64,000 nucleotides of DNA from Candidatus Eiseniibacteriota bacterium (GCA_029262235.1 JAJCZU010000008.1:321621-385620); one strand, 5' to 3'; positions 1-9,900 are shown, numbered from the stretch's first letter. The notes: generated by a model not told the origin, from the sequence alone. Made by a program: numbers and translations.

Positions 1-33
1 GCGAAAGACCGCGCATCGCGCCGGTCGCTTTGA
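1..33 (+). CDS. C-terminal end of an upstream gene, possibly topoisomerase VI subunit B (partial)
   Basis: The first frame is open from base 1 and stops with TGA at 31-33, leaving only ten residues (AKDRASRRSL). Nothing in so short a tail identifies the product. Because topoisomerase VI subunit genes are normally paired as top6B then top6A, and top6A starts 33 bp further on, the fragment could be the end of top6B. This is inference from gene order only. Confidence 0.25.
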   Translation, partial: AKDRASRRSL

Positions 34-66
34 CGCGGGGGCCAGGCCAGACAACGAGGGTAAGAC

Positions 67-1170
67 GTGGCAACGAAAAAGAAAAACGGCAACAGCATCG
101 TCGATCAGATTCGCGACGAAGCTTCGAGCGTCGAGACGAAAGTAAACCGCGGCGCGAAGCCGGCCATGAAGTTCCCGATCCGCTCGCTTCAGAACGTCAA
201 GTACGACCCGAAAAAGGGCTTCTTCGAAATGCGCGGGCGGAAGAAAGAGCGCACGCTCACGGTCAACACCGTGAAGACGTTCGCGCAGACGCTGCGCATG
301 ATGTCGCTCTCGAAGGAACTGGTCGAAACGGACGATATCGCCACGAAGCGAGAAGCGTACTACGTTTCGAAGAACTGGGAAGAGGCGCGGTTCAAGGAGC
401 AGCCCGAGTCGGACACGGTGATGGACGACGTCGAGGCGCTGTTCGGCGTGAACCGCGAGCAGCTCGGCTTCATCCCGGAAGAGAAAGGCGGCGACGTGGC
501 CGGGCAGCTGGTCGTGATCGACAACGACCCCAGCACGGGACAACCGCTCCGTATCGACTGCACGAAGTTCGGCTCCGGCGCGTACTCGATTCCGATTTCC
601 GTGGAACAGCTCAAGTTCGAAACGAAGGCGAAGTTCATTCTCGTCATCGAAACGGCGGGGATGTTTCAACGTCTCGTGAAGCACAGCTACTGGAAAAGCG
701 CGAACTGCATTCTGATTTCGATGGGGGGCGTTCCGACGCGCGCGTGCCGGCGCTTCATCCGGCGGCTTTCAGACGACAAGCGCATTCCCGTATACGTTTT
801 CGTCGACGGCGACCCGTACGGCATTTCGAATATCTACCGCACGCTCAAAGTGGGCTCGGGAAGCGCGGCGCATCTGAACGAATTCTTCTGCGTGCCGAAA
901 GCGCGTTTTCTGGGCATCACGCCGCAGGACATCATCGACTACGAGCTTCCCACGCATCCGATGAAGGAAGTCGACATCAAGCGGGCGAAGGACGCGCTCA
1001 AGAACGATCCCTTCTTCCTGCATCATAAAGCGTGGCAGACCGCCGTGCGGCAGCTTCTCAAAATGGGCGTGCGCGCAGAACAGCAGGCGCTTGCAAAGCA
1101 CGGCCTGAACTACGTGATCGAAGAGTACCTTCCGAACAAGCTCGCGAACACTAAAGCGTTCCTGCCATAG
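67..1170 (+). CDS. top6A: DNA topoisomerase VI subunit A (Spo11-like)
   Basis: This is the DNA-cleaving subunit of a type IIB topoisomerase, which makes transient double-strand breaks through a covalent tyrosine link and works with an ATP-binding B subunit. The winged-helix (5Y-CAP) region carries the tyrosine pair Y98-Y99 in TKREAYYVSKNW. The Toprim domain shows the metal-binding acidic residues E195 (ILVIETAGMF) and D247/D249 (VFVDGDPYG). The length of 367 residues is normal for the family. The start is GTG at 67, preceded by GAGGG at a good distance. Topoisomerase VI is typical of archaea and plants but scattered among bacteria. The B subunit should lie just before base 1. The next gene follows after 2 bp. 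Confidence 0.9.
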   Translation: MATKKKNGNSIVDQIRDEASSVETKVNRGAKPAMKFPIRSLQNVKYDPKKGFFEMRGRKKERTLTVNTVKTFAQTLRMMSLSKELVETDDIATKREAYYVSKNWEEARFKEQPESDTVMDDVEALFGVNREQLGFIPEEKGGDVAGQLVVIDNDPSTGQPLRIDCTKFGSGAYSIPISVEQLKFETKAKFILVIETAGMFQRLVKHSYWKSANCILISMGGVPTRACRRFIRRLSDDKRIPVYVFVDGDPYGISNIYRTLKVGSGSAAHLNEFFCVPKARFLGITPQDIIDYELPTHPMKEVDIKRAKDALKNDPFFLHHKAWQTAVRQLLKMGVRAEQQALAKHGLNYVIEEYLPNKLANTKAFLP

Positions 1171-1172
1171 CC

Positions 1173-2384
1173 TTGCGCTCCCTCGCGGACATACGCAGCG
1201 ACTTTCCGATTCTCGCGCGCGAAATCGCGGGGCGTCCGCTCGTCTATCTCGACAACGCCTCCACGACGCAGAAGCCGGCATGCGTGATCGACGCCGTTGC
1301 CGATTACTATCGCGGGCATTGCGGGAACGTGCACCGGGGCGTGCACACTCTTTCGATCGAGTCGACGGACATGCTGGAGTCGGCGCGCGCCCGCATCGCG
1401 CGGTTCATCGGCGCGCGCGACGCTTCCGAGATCATCTTCACACGAAACACCACCGAATCCATTCATCTCGCCATGCACTCGTGGGCACGCGCGCATCTAC
1501 GCCCGGGTGATTCGGTTGTCGTCTCTGAGATGGAACACCATTCGAATCTGCTTCCGTGGCAGACGCTCGCGCGCGAACGCAACGTTACGCTTCGCTTTTT
1601 ACCAATCGGGGCGCGCGAACGTCTTGACCCGCGCGACCTCGATCGCGTCATGGACGACACGACAAAACTCGTCACGTTTACGCATGCCTCGAACTCGCTC
1701 GGCATTCTGAACCCGGCGGCGGAACTCATTCGCGCGGCGCACGACCGGGGCGCTCTCGTTCTGCTCGACGCGGCGCAGACGATCGGGCATATGCCGTTCG
1801 ACGCGCAGGAACTGGACGCCGACTTCGTGGCATTCTCGGCGCACAAGATGCACGGCCCGGCCGGCGCGGGCGCGCTCTACGGAAAGCGCGCCGTGCTCGA
1901 CACGATGGAACCGTTCATCGCGGGCGGCGGCACGATCGCGAACATCGACCGCACGGGCGCTTCGTTTCTCTCCGTGCCGCACAAGTTCGAGGCGGGAACG
2001 CCCGACACGGCGGGATTCGCAGGCTGGGCACGGGCGGTGGACTACGTCGACGAGATCGGAACGGCCCGCATTCACGAACACGCGCATGCGCTTGCCGCGC
2101 GCCTGCTGCGCGGACTTGAGTCGCGCGAGGGCGTCACGGTATACGGCCCGGGCGCGGACGAAGAACGCACGGGCGTCGTTTCGTTCAACGTGGCGAATCG
2201 ATCATCGGAGGATGTGGGACGGGCGCTCGACGCGCGGGGAATCGCCGTACGCGCGGGCGACCACTGCACGGCGCTGCTGCTGCGCGCGCTCGGCCTCGGC
2301 GCGACGGTCCGCGCTTCGTTCGCGATCTATAATACGGAAGAGGAAGTCGATGCTCTGCTGGAAGGCGTGAACGCGCTGCTTTGA
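1173..2384 (+). CDS. sufS: Cysteine desulfurase, SufS-like
   Basis: This PLP enzyme removes sulfur from cysteine as a persulfide for iron-sulfur cluster assembly. The N-terminus matches the family (IRSDFPIL, then VYLDNASTTQKP). The PLP lysine is K225 in SAHKMHGP, and the persulfide-carrying cysteine is C365 in RAGDHC, followed by the usual small C-terminal domain. The 403-residue length is typical. The start is a TTG two bases after the top6A stop without a clear ribosome binding site; a later start would cut into the conserved N-terminus, so the TTG is preferred. No other suf gene (sufB, C, D, U or E) is adjacent, so the enzyme is encoded apart from the rest of its pathway here. Confidence 0.9.
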   Translation: MRSLADIRSDFPILAREIAGRPLVYLDNASTTQKPACVIDAVADYYRGHCGNVHRGVHTLSIESTDMLESARARIARFIGARDASEIIFTRNTTESIHLAMHSWARAHLRPGDSVVVSEMEHHSNLLPWQTLARERNVTLRFLPIGARERLDPRDLDRVMDDTTKLVTFTHASNSLGILNPAAELIRAAHDRGALVLLDAAQTIGHMPFDAQELDADFVAFSAHKMHGPAGAGALYGKRAVLDTMEPFIAGGGTIANIDRTGASFLSVPHKFEAGTPDTAGFAGWARAVDYVDEIGTARIHEHAHALAARLLRGLESREGVTVYGPGADEERTGVVSFNVANRSSEDVGRALDARGIAVRAGDHCTALLLRALGLGATVRASFAIYNTEEEVDALLEGVNALL

Positions 2385-2397
2385 CGAAACGCGCTCG

Positions 2398-3336
2398 CTA
2401 CGTGGCGAGCTGCACGTCTACATGAAATCCGAGGATGTCGCACTCCGAGAACGAGCGGACCAGGCGATCGAGAATCGCGTCCGAAGAGTACGTCTCCCCC
2501 GCCACGAGAAACGCCTGCCCCATACGAAACGGGGGAAGCGCATCCGAAGTCACGGTTTCGACCATTTTCGTCCGCACGCGCGAAAGGAACGACTCGAACC
2601 CGCGGCGGTTCGTGCCCGTCATGACGGCAACGAGTTCGGTTTCCGACCAGGCAACGAGGATATCGTCTCTGCGGAAATTGGCGCGCATGGTTTCCACGGC
2701 TGCGGTCGCCGCCTCGTTGTTCAGAGCGATCCCCTCTTCGAGCCCCATGAACTTGACCATGAGCGCCACGCAGTCGACGCCGAAAGTACCGGCACGCTCC
2801 AGCGACGCGACCAGGCGGTCCTGGACTTCGCCCTTCAACCGGAAATCATCGTCGACCGCATGAAAGACGCCGGCCTCGGAGTGTCCGTCTTCGTCCGATC
2901 GCGAATCCGTTCCCATCGCGCCACGAAACGCGATGAAGGTCGGACGTTCACGACCCGCCCCGCCGGCGATGAGCCCCTCGATCGCTTCCTGCATGTGCGA
3001 ATGATTGTGACCATAGACGATGATCTCGTCGACGCCGGCCTGCTTGCACCGCGCCTGATCTTTCGCGCGCATTTTCTCGGGGGCGATGAGCAGTACGGGG
3101 TTCTGGAAACCGCTGCGCTTCAGCGTAGCGCACACTTCGAGCGAGGAGACGTCGTTCACGTCGAATTCGATGATGAGTACAGCCGGGGGATTCTGCAGAA
3201 CGGTGGCGATCGCCTCGATCGGCGAAGTGCTGATCGTGACCTGGCACGAATCGTCGAGTTCGCCGAGGAAATCGAGCGGAAAGTTCTTATACGTCAGATA
3301 GAAAACGCTGTGTTTGTCGCCCGATGATCGTTCCAA
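2398..3336 (-). CDS. Response-regulator-like protein with degenerate GGDEF domain
   Basis: The N-terminal ~120 residues have the alternating hydrophobic-strand pattern of a receiver domain (AVLIIEFD, PVLLIAPEK, AGVDEIIVYG). The C-terminal half looks like a GGDEF-type domain whose signature has decayed: where active cyclases have GGDEF the sequence reads SETELVAVMTG, so cyclic-di-GMP synthesis is unlikely. A sensing or scaffold role is inferred. I place the start at TTG 3336 because GAGGGGG lies seven bases before it; an in-frame GTG at 3384 has no such site. It is convergent with sufS. Alternative: an unrelated PleD-like regulator. Confidence 0.55.
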   Translation of the reverse strand: MERSSGDKHSVFYLTYKNFPLDFLGELDDSCQVTISTSPIEAIATVLQNPPAVLIIEFDVNDVSSLEVCATLKRSGFQNPVLLIAPEKMRAKDQARCKQAGVDEIIVYGHNHSHMQEAIEGLIAGGAGRERPTFIAFRGAMGTDSRSDEDGHSEAGVFHAVDDDFRLKGEVQDRLVASLERAGTFGVDCVALMVKFMGLEEGIALNNEAATAAVETMRANFRRDDILVAWSETELVAVMTGTNRRGFESFLSRVRTKMVETVTSDALPPFRMGQAFLVAGETYSSDAILDRLVRSFSECDILGFHVDVQLAT

Positions 3337-3486
3337 TCCGATTCCCCCTCTGATGAATCGCCCCGGTTGCAGGGCATGCCGCACTCATTGTTACTATCGG
3401 CCTGACCGGGCACGACAGAAGAGGCGTACGGAATTCCGCTCACTGCGGAAATCTGTGCGGGGAATTGATTGCCCTCCGTGGGACAA

Positions 3487-3900
3487 TCAGGCGGTTGCCT
3501 TCTGATTCGCCTTCTGATTCATGCGGCACACGCCTTCGAACGTCACGTTGTCCTGGATGATGAGCGACGGCGCCTTGATTTCGCCGATCATCGTGCACCC
3601 TTCCATGAGTTCGATCTTGCCGCGCGCTTCGGCGTTTCCTTCGAGACGGCCGTGCACGACGATGCGCTGCGCGATCACGTTCGCGTTTACTTTGCCTTCG
3701 CGTCCGACCATGAGCGTGCCGCTCACGTGAATGTCGCCCTGATACGTGCCGTCGACCTGCATGTTCGACTGGCAGTTGAGCTTGCCGGAAAACGTTGTGT
3801 CGCCGGCGAGTACCGACGTGCCGCTTCCGGCGGAGGGGCGGGCTTCCGGAGCGGAGGGCGCCCCGGGCGTTGCGGTCTTCGTGTCTTTGTTGCCGAACAT
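3487..3900 (-). CDS. Bactofilin (DUF583 polymer-forming protein)
   Basis: Bactofilins are small cytoskeletal proteins that self-assemble into filaments through a right-handed beta-helix and often recruit cell-wall enzymes. The 137-residue protein has a short polar, alanine/proline-rich N-terminus, then the repetitive beta-helix core with regularly spaced glycines and hydrophobic residues (FSGKLNCQSNMQVDGTYQGD, then ALIVGREG-like and IVVHGRLEGNAEA turns), and a short polar tail. GAGG precedes the ATG at 3900. It lies directly downstream of an M23 peptidase on the same strand, a classic pairing in cell-shape loci. Confidence 0.9.
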   Translation of the reverse strand: MFGNKDTKTATPGAPSAPEARPSAGSGTSVLAGDTTFSGKLNCQSNMQVDGTYQGDIHVSGTLMVGREGKVNANVIAQRIVVHGRLEGNAEARGKIELMEGCTMIGEIKAPSLIIQDNVTFEGVCRMNQKANQKATA

Positions 3901-3925
3901 GACTACCTCTCTATCTAATTACATC

Positions 3926-4819
3926 CTACAAGTTGCGCCCCGGCGACAGCAGGTACACCGGATCGATTGCGTATCCGTCTTTTCGTATTTCGAAGTGGAG
4001 ATGGGGGGCCGTGGAGATTCCGGTATTGCCCAGGAAGGCGATCGGATCTCCGAGGCTGACTTTGTCCCCCTCCTGCACCACGAGCTTCGCGTTATGACAA
4101 TAAATCGAATGCAGCCCGTCGCCGTGGTCCAGCACGACTACCCAGCCGTACGTGTCGTTCCAGCCGGCGGCGGAAACGCTGCCCCCGCGCGGCGCCTCGA
4201 TCAGCGTATTGCGCGGTGCCGCGATATCGAGCCCGGAGTGAATCCCGCCCGACTCGCGCTCTTCGCCGAACTCGGACGACACGAACCCTTCGGCGGGCCA
4301 GCGCCACTTCTCATGATACTTGTCGAGATCTTTCTCCAGCTTCTTGAGCTGCTCCGCATCCGGCATGATCGCTTCGGACAGCACGAGCCGCGGAGCGTCC
4401 GCGGGAAGCCCTTCCGCGCCGTTTACGCCCGCATCAGCCGCTTCCGCCGTCACGGAGGGCGCCTCCGGGAGCCCGATCAGACTTCGCACGCGCCGATCCA
4501 TCTCGCGCAGCTCCACGACTTCGGCCTCGAGCCCCTGATAGTGCGTCTCACGGGCTTCCAGCTCCGCCACACGGCCCTGCAGGCTCTGCCAGTTCCGCAC
4601 GCGATGCATGAGCCCGCCGTATGTCACGATCATGAATGCCACTCCCATGAGCAGAATGACGAGTGCCCCGATCAGAATCACGAGCGTCCGGCGGTCGACC
4701 TGCAGCTGGTACGACTTACTGCCGTCAGACGGCGCGATGATCAGAGAATAGCGCTTGTTCGACACGTTGTGCGGCTCCCGATCCGGAATGGCGGAAGGCC
4801 GATGGTAAGTCTGCGTCAT
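3926..4819 (-). CDS. Membrane-anchored M23 (LytM-like) peptidoglycan peptidase
   Basis: The protein has a cytoplasmic stretch of about 40 residues, one membrane segment (LVILIGALVILLMGVAFMIV), a coiled-coil region, and a C-terminal M23 metallopeptidase domain with zinc motifs HSGLD and HLHFEIR. All expected histidines are present, so it should be an active endopeptidase cutting peptide cross-links in peptidoglycan. The bactofilin gene follows it, which suggests that the bactofilin filament positions this enzyme. The start is ATG 4819; an in-frame TTG 12 bases upstream is possible, and neither has a strong ribosome site. Confidence 0.88.
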   Translation of the reverse strand: MTQTYHRPSAIPDREPHNVSNKRYSLIIAPSDGSKSYQLQVDRRTLVILIGALVILLMGVAFMIVTYGGLMHRVRNWQSLQGRVAELEARETHYQGLEAEVVELREMDRRVRSLIGLPEAPSVTAEAADAGVNGAEGLPADAPRLVLSEAIMPDAEQLKKLEKDLDKYHEKWRWPAEGFVSSEFGEERESGGIHSGLDIAAPRNTLIEAPRGGSVSAAGWNDTYGWVVVLDHGDGLHSIYCHNAKLVVQEGDKVSLGDPIAFLGNTGISTAPHLHFEIRKDGYAIDPVYLLSPGRNL

Positions 4820-4954
4820 GAAATTCGTCAATCGGGAATTCGGAGGTCATCGTAGAGGCGATGCTGAAGTGGATACGAGAGAGCGGGGCCGAACGTCCAG
4901 GGAAAAGGGTGCTACCGTTTGCGATTGAGTTCCCCAAATAACCGGACTTTCGGA

Positions 4955-5162
4955 CCCCGCGATCTCAGCAACTGTCTTTTGGAGAGTCCATCCTCCTTTC
5001 GAACCATAGCCTGCCTGCTCTGTCGGACCGCGGGTTATGGGAGCTCCCACACAACCCATTTCCCGCGGTCCCCTGATTTAGGAGGGCTAGTGAGACCGAA
5101 GTCTCGGTCCCTGTGTATTGCGAGGAACGTGCCAAAACGCAAAACTTTGCTATCTCGCGGCA
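4955..5162 (+). ncRNA. Candidate 6S-like regulatory RNA
   Basis: The stretch can fold into one long interrupted hairpin of about 205 nt. A closing stem pairs 4957-4962 and 4968-4971 with 5155-5160 and 5147-5150. An inner helix pairs CCTCCT (4992-4997) with AGGAGG (5080-5085). An apical perfect 10-bp helix pairs 5025-5034 with 5062-5071. A small hairpin, GAGACCGAAGTCTC (5092-5105), sits on the 3' side of the central open region. Size, a large central bubble and a small 3' side hairpin are the traits of 6S RNA, which binds RNA polymerase holoenzyme. Strand is chosen from the position of that small hairpin. No covariance test was possible. Confidence 0.4.
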
Positions 5163-5725
5163 TGACCTCATAACTGTTTGTTTTAAAACATCTTATGATA
5201 TTCGCATTTTGCCCGATTCTCTTGTTCTGTCCACAAAAGTGTACCGATTTGGAGACACCTTGGATCTTAGCGGTGCTCTTTTCGGGGCGCGGGTGATCGT
5301 CATCGGGCTCGGAACAAGAGGACGATTCCGAACGAATGGCGCGGAATTTCGTTCGATATCGTCCGGCGGGGGCCGGGTTCGAGGGACCGCCGGGGTTCGG
5401 ATTGAGTGCGGGGCAAAAACAGCGAACGGGCCGACGCGGCGAACAGGGAGCCGCGGCGACGTTTCCGACACGACCCGTGCCGGGCGGGCTTCGGGCACCC
5501 GCATCTGGTACGCCGCTTGCAATGTCGGGAACCTTGAAGGGGGTTGCCGACTGTATTCGTCAGCGCGTCTCATGATTTGCAAATGGGGAAGCGAATCGCG
5601 AGGCGGTCTGTCGGCCGAATCCGGAACGAGCACTCGAGGCGACAGGCACTCCCTTCATTCTAAAATGTGCGGAGCATGAAATTTTCATGTAAGTTGTAAT
5701 TGAGTCTGAAAACTGAATACGAAAT

Positions 5726-5842
5726 GGGCCGGAAGAGTCCTCCACAATTCCCAAATACTTCGGGAAGTTCGGCAATTCAGGGAGGGGACGCTCGTCGTCT
5801 TCTCCTCCTTCACTATCTCCAAACTCTTCCGGCCCTTTTTTT
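5726..5842 (+). terminator. Terminator-like structured leader just before the 5862 gene
   Basis: A perfect 12-bp inverted repeat, GGGCCGGAAGAG at 5726-5737 and CTCTTCCGGCCC at 5824-5835, is followed at once by seven T residues. The 86-nt interior has further pairing potential (GTCCTCC with GGAGGGGAC, TTCCC with GGGAA). The T-run ends 19 bases before the start codon at 5862, so the element acts either as the end of a small RNA or as an attenuator for the downstream gene. Confidence 0.55.
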
Positions 5843-5861
5843 GTGTGCTATTCTGGCTCTC

Positions 5862-6965
5862 ATGAAACGTTTGCCGCTGTTTCTCATCTGCGCGATTCTC
5901 GCGATGACACCCACGATCCCGACTGCAGACCAGGCCCATGCGAACGAGTTCGATCCACCGGTCGCGAAAGTCGAAGATGATCCCGCGCGCGCGTTCGACT
6001 TCTGGCTCGGCGAATGGAGCGTGAATCTGCGCGTGAAGCAGGAAGACCAGACGTGGGCCGACGAACGAACGGCAACCGCGAAGATCTACTCCGTGCTCGG
6101 CGGACGCGCGATTCTCGAACTGTGGGACGAAAACGCCCCCGGCAACGCGATCCGCGGGTTCAGCCTGCGCTACTACGACGAAGCCGCCGCCGAATGGAAG
6201 CTGTATCTGAACTGGCCCGGCCGTAACCGATCGGGTATCAGCGGGCTGTCAGGCACGTTTCGCCACGGGCGCGGCGAGTTCTTCTCCGAATACGCGATCG
6301 ACGACACGACGACCATGCTCTCGCGCTACACGTTCAGCGATATCACCGACAACTCGCTGCGCTGGGACGACGCGTTCTCGAAGGACGGCGGCAGAACCTG
6401 GACGAACAACTGGATCATGGAGTTCACGCGGACGGCCGACAGCGCGTCGTGGCCGGAACCGGGCGAGCCGGCGCACACGTATCATGACGGCGGGCGGTGC
6501 GATCTGCCGGAGTTCGAGTTAGTGAAAAAGCTCGGCGGTGAGTGGGAAGGATCGAACGCGGGGGATGTCGGGATCTGCTACGGGATCGATCGGGCTTACA
6601 ACATCCTGGACGGATGTGCTTCGATCCTGCTCCTTGATTATCACGAGGAACCGACCCACGTTCCGGAATTCGCGTTTTTCAGTTACAACACCTACGCGAA
6701 GGCATATGAACTCGCGGTGCTGACAGGAAAGCCGGGCGAACAGTTCCAGAGCTGTTTCGGCGAGGTCGAAGACAGTGTTCTTGTTTTTCGCGCGCCGAAA
6801 AGTGCGCCGGCGGAGCGCCGGTATACGATGCAGCTGACCGATACCATACTGAAAATGAGTCGCAGGGATCTCGTGGGTTCATCGCAGGAAAACGATCCCG
6901 AGTGGACCCACGTCTATAAGGCGAACCTGAAGCGGAAAGAGCCTGTGTCCGATCCTGACGACTAG
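5862..6965 (+). CDS. Exported protein with two calycin-like (DUF1579-type) domains
   Basis: A signal peptide (MKRLPLFLICAILAM... ending near AHA) is followed by FDFWLGEWSVNL, the FDFWxGxW motif of DUF1579-like calycin domains, with strand-rich sequence to about residue 200. A second, related opening (LVKKLGGEWEGSN) begins near residue 225, so the protein seems to be two barrel domains in tandem. Such barrels often bind hydrophobic ligands, but no ligand can be inferred. The ATG has no visible Shine-Dalgarno sequence, and a terminator-like hairpin lies just upstream. It is convergent with ileS. Confidence 0.7.
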   Translation: MKRLPLFLICAILAMTPTIPTADQAHANEFDPPVAKVEDDPARAFDFWLGEWSVNLRVKQEDQTWADERTATAKIYSVLGGRAILELWDENAPGNAIRGFSLRYYDEAAAEWKLYLNWPGRNRSGISGLSGTFRHGRGEFFSEYAIDDTTTMLSRYTFSDITDNSLRWDDAFSKDGGRTWTNNWIMEFTRTADSASWPEPGEPAHTYHDGGRCDLPEFELVKKLGGEWEGSNAGDVGICYGIDRAYNILDGCASILLLDYHEEPTHVPEFAFFSYNTYAKAYELAVLTGKPGEQFQSCFGEVEDSVLVFRAPKSAPAERRYTMQLTDTILKMSRRDLVGSSQENDPEWTHVYKANLKRKEPVSDPDD

Positions 6966-6968
6966 CCC

Positions 6969-9900
6969 TTACGGTTTCTGTATCGCGATCCCGACTTCGT
7001 TCTCGCCGACTTTGAGCTGCTGCCTGTGCTCACTGCCGTTGCCGTCACCCGGTTCGAGCGACAGCGCGAGCGTCTCCTGCTTGATATAGTCCGCGAAATT
7101 CGTGACGGCCTCACCGGCATCGCCTGCCGCTTCGTACCGAATGTGAATCTGGTCCGAGATCTCGAACCCGGCGTCCTTCCGCATGTTGTTGATCGTGCGG
7201 ACGATGTCGCGCGCGAAGCCTTCCTGAAGCAGCGCGGGCGTCAGCTCGATATCGACGGCAACCGTTACGCCGCCGGCGCTCGCCACCGCGTCGCTCCCCT
7301 TCGACTCCGTCTGCAGCAGCACGTCGGCCGGGTCGACTTCGTGCTTCTCGCCGTCGACCTCGACCACGAGATTCTCGCCCGCCTGAATCGACGCCGCGGC
7401 CGCAACAGGGTCAAGCGCGGAGAGCGCCTTGCGTACTTTCGGGAACTCCTTGCCGAACTTCGGGCCGAGCGTGCGGCTGTTCGGCAGCAGCTTGTAACTG
7501 ACGAGCGCGCTGAGTTCCGTCACGACCTCGAACTCTTTCACGTTCAGCTCCTCGATGATCACGCCGCCGAGCTCCTGCAGATCGCGCTGCGCTTTTTCGC
7601 TCGCGACGTTGACGCGCGCGATCGCGAGCGGCTGGCGGATCTTCATGTCGACCGAGCTCCGCGCCGCGCGGCCGAGGCCGGCCACCGTAATCGCGAGCCG
7701 CATCTTGTCGAGCAGGTCGCGGTCGAGCGTTTTCGCATCGGCGTCAGGGTAAAGGCAGTGGTGCACGCTTTCGGGCGCGTTCTGGTCGAAGCCGCGCACG
7801 AGATTCTGGTAGATTTTCTCGCTGATGAACGGCACGAACGGCGCGAGCAGCTTCGAGAATGTAACGAGCGCGTCGTACAGAGCGCCGTAGGCGGCCTTCT
7901 TGTCGGCGTCGGCTTCGCTCCTCCAGAAACGCCGGCGCGAACGGCGCACGTACCAGTTCGAGAGGTCGTCGAGCATCGATTCGAGCGCGAGCGTCGCGCG
8001 CTCGGGATCGCTCACTTCGAGGGCGCCCCGCACTTCGACCGTCGTTTCGTCGAGGCGTTCGTGAATCCAGCTGTCGAGCTGCGCGTTCCCGCCGTTCGGC
8101 GATGTCGCCCGCGCTTCACCAGGCGTCCAGCCGTCGATCCGGGCGTACGTCACGAAGAACGAGTACACGTTCCAGAGCGGAATGATGAACTGCCGGCGCG
8201 TTTCGTCGCCGATCGCGTAACCGAAGCGCACGTTCTTCTCCGGCTTGCTGCCCGCGTAGAGCCAGCGCATCGTATCGGCCCCCATCTTGTCGGCCGCGTC
8301 GTCGAACCAGATCGCGTTCCCCCACGACTTGTGCATCTCGCGCCCGTCTTCGGCGATCAGCGTCGAGTAACCAAAGAGCGACTTGAACGGCGCGCGATCC
8401 GTCAGCACGGTCGACTGCGCGAGGAGCGAATAGAACCAGTTCCGAAACTGCCCGGGAAAACTTTCGCTGACCCAGTCGGCCGGGAACCACTTCTCCCAGT
8501 ATTCGCGGTCGGTGTTGTACTGAAGCGTCGAGAACGGCACGATGCCCGCGTCGAGCCACGGGTTCCCCACGTCTTCGATGCGCGTCCCGATCAGGCCGGT
8601 TTCGGGGTGCTTGATTTTCACATTGTCGATGTACGGACGGTGCGGCGTGTGGCCCTCGAACTCGTCCCATCCTTCCACCGCAAGCTCCTTGAGCTCTTCG
8701 CGCGAGCCGACAACCCAGAACGAATCGTCTTCGAACTGCCAGATCGGGAGCGCGAGCCCCCAGAACCGCTTCTTCGAAATCATCCAGTCGCCCATGTTGC
8801 CGAGCCAGTCCATTTCGCGGTCGCGGCCCCATCCCGGGTACCATGCGACATCATCGACGATTTTTTTGATGCGGTCGCGCCAGTCCATGTTGATGTACCA
8901 CTCGTCCACGATGCGAAAGACGAGTTCTTCGCCGCTCCGCCAGCAGTGCGGATAGACGTGCGGGTACTCTTCGACGTGGAGCAGGAAGCCCTTCTCTTTC
9001 AGGTTGTCGAGGATCTTCGTCGTCGTTTCGGGATCGGTCGCGTCGAGGCCGGTCAGCCAGTCGAACCCGGGAAGATACTTCGCCTCTTCGTCGAGAGGCG
9101 CGATCATCATGAGCCCGATCTTCTTGCCGATCTGGTGATCGATCTCGCCGCATCCGGGCGCCATGTGCACGATGCCGGTCCCTTCGCCGGCAACGACCAC
9201 CGCTTCGCCCATCGAGTCGCGCCCGCCGTCGATCACGCGGTGCGAGTTTGCGGACGTCACGCCCTTCTCTTTCGCGGCCTCGTCCGTGAACGGGTAGCCG
9301 CCCGGTTCGTTCTGCGCAGGCAGTTCGTCGAACGGGCCTTCGTACTCCCACCCCACGAGTTCCGCGCCCTTCATCGTGCCCAGCACTTCGTAGCCGCCGC
9401 GCTCTTTGAAGATCTGGTGAATCGTCTTCAGCTTCGGCACGCCGTCGACCCACTGCTTCTTCTCTTTGAACTGCTTGTCGAGGCGCGCGAAGTTCAGGTT
9501 CTCGTTCGCGAAGTAGTAAATCGCGCCGTCGGCCGCCTGCAGCTTCACGTATTCGAGGTCGGCGTTCACGCCCGCGGCCACGTTCGAAGTCAGCGTCCAC
9601 GGCGTGGTCGTCCAGACGAGCAGGAATTCGTTCTCGCGCCCTTTTAATGGAAAGCGAACGAAGACCGAGCGGTGTGCCACGAGCTTGCGCCCGTCGATGA
9701 TCTCCATCTGCGAATAGCTCGTGCCCTGTTTGCCCGACCACGGCACGACGTCGTTGCCGCGATAGATCTTGCCGTCTTCGAACAGCTTCTTCAGCATCGA
9801 CCAGATCGTATAGTTGTTTTCGTCGCTGAACGTGAAATAGCTGCCGCCCCACTCCGGCGAGCCGAGCTGGCCGACGACCTGCTCGACCGTGCCTTCGATC

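Larger units (their letters stand above)
4832..5861. other. Gene-poor region of about 1 kb with RNA-like structure
   Basis: This is the longest stretch without a convincing protein gene. It contains a 6S-RNA-like fold (about 4955-5162) and a terminator-like leader (5726-5842), listed separately. Between them (5165-5720) I see no recognisable gene or repeat. Open frames there on both strands have arginine/serine-rich low-complexity translations and no ribosome sites, so I do not call them genes. Confidence 0.5.

Noticed and set aside
4965-5171. tmRNA or tRNA-like gene on the minus strand (a GGTTCGAA word is present)
   Set aside because: No acceptor stem, CCA end or tag-coding frame can be built around it.
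5113-5679. 188-codon frame in the gene-poor region
   Set aside because: There is no ribosome site, the translation is low-complexity, and it overlaps the 6S-like structure.
7026-9647. Long open frame of 873 codons on the + strand
   Set aside because: It lies antisense to ileS; its translation is rich in Arg, Val and His without any motif, as expected for a shadow frame in high-G+C DNA.
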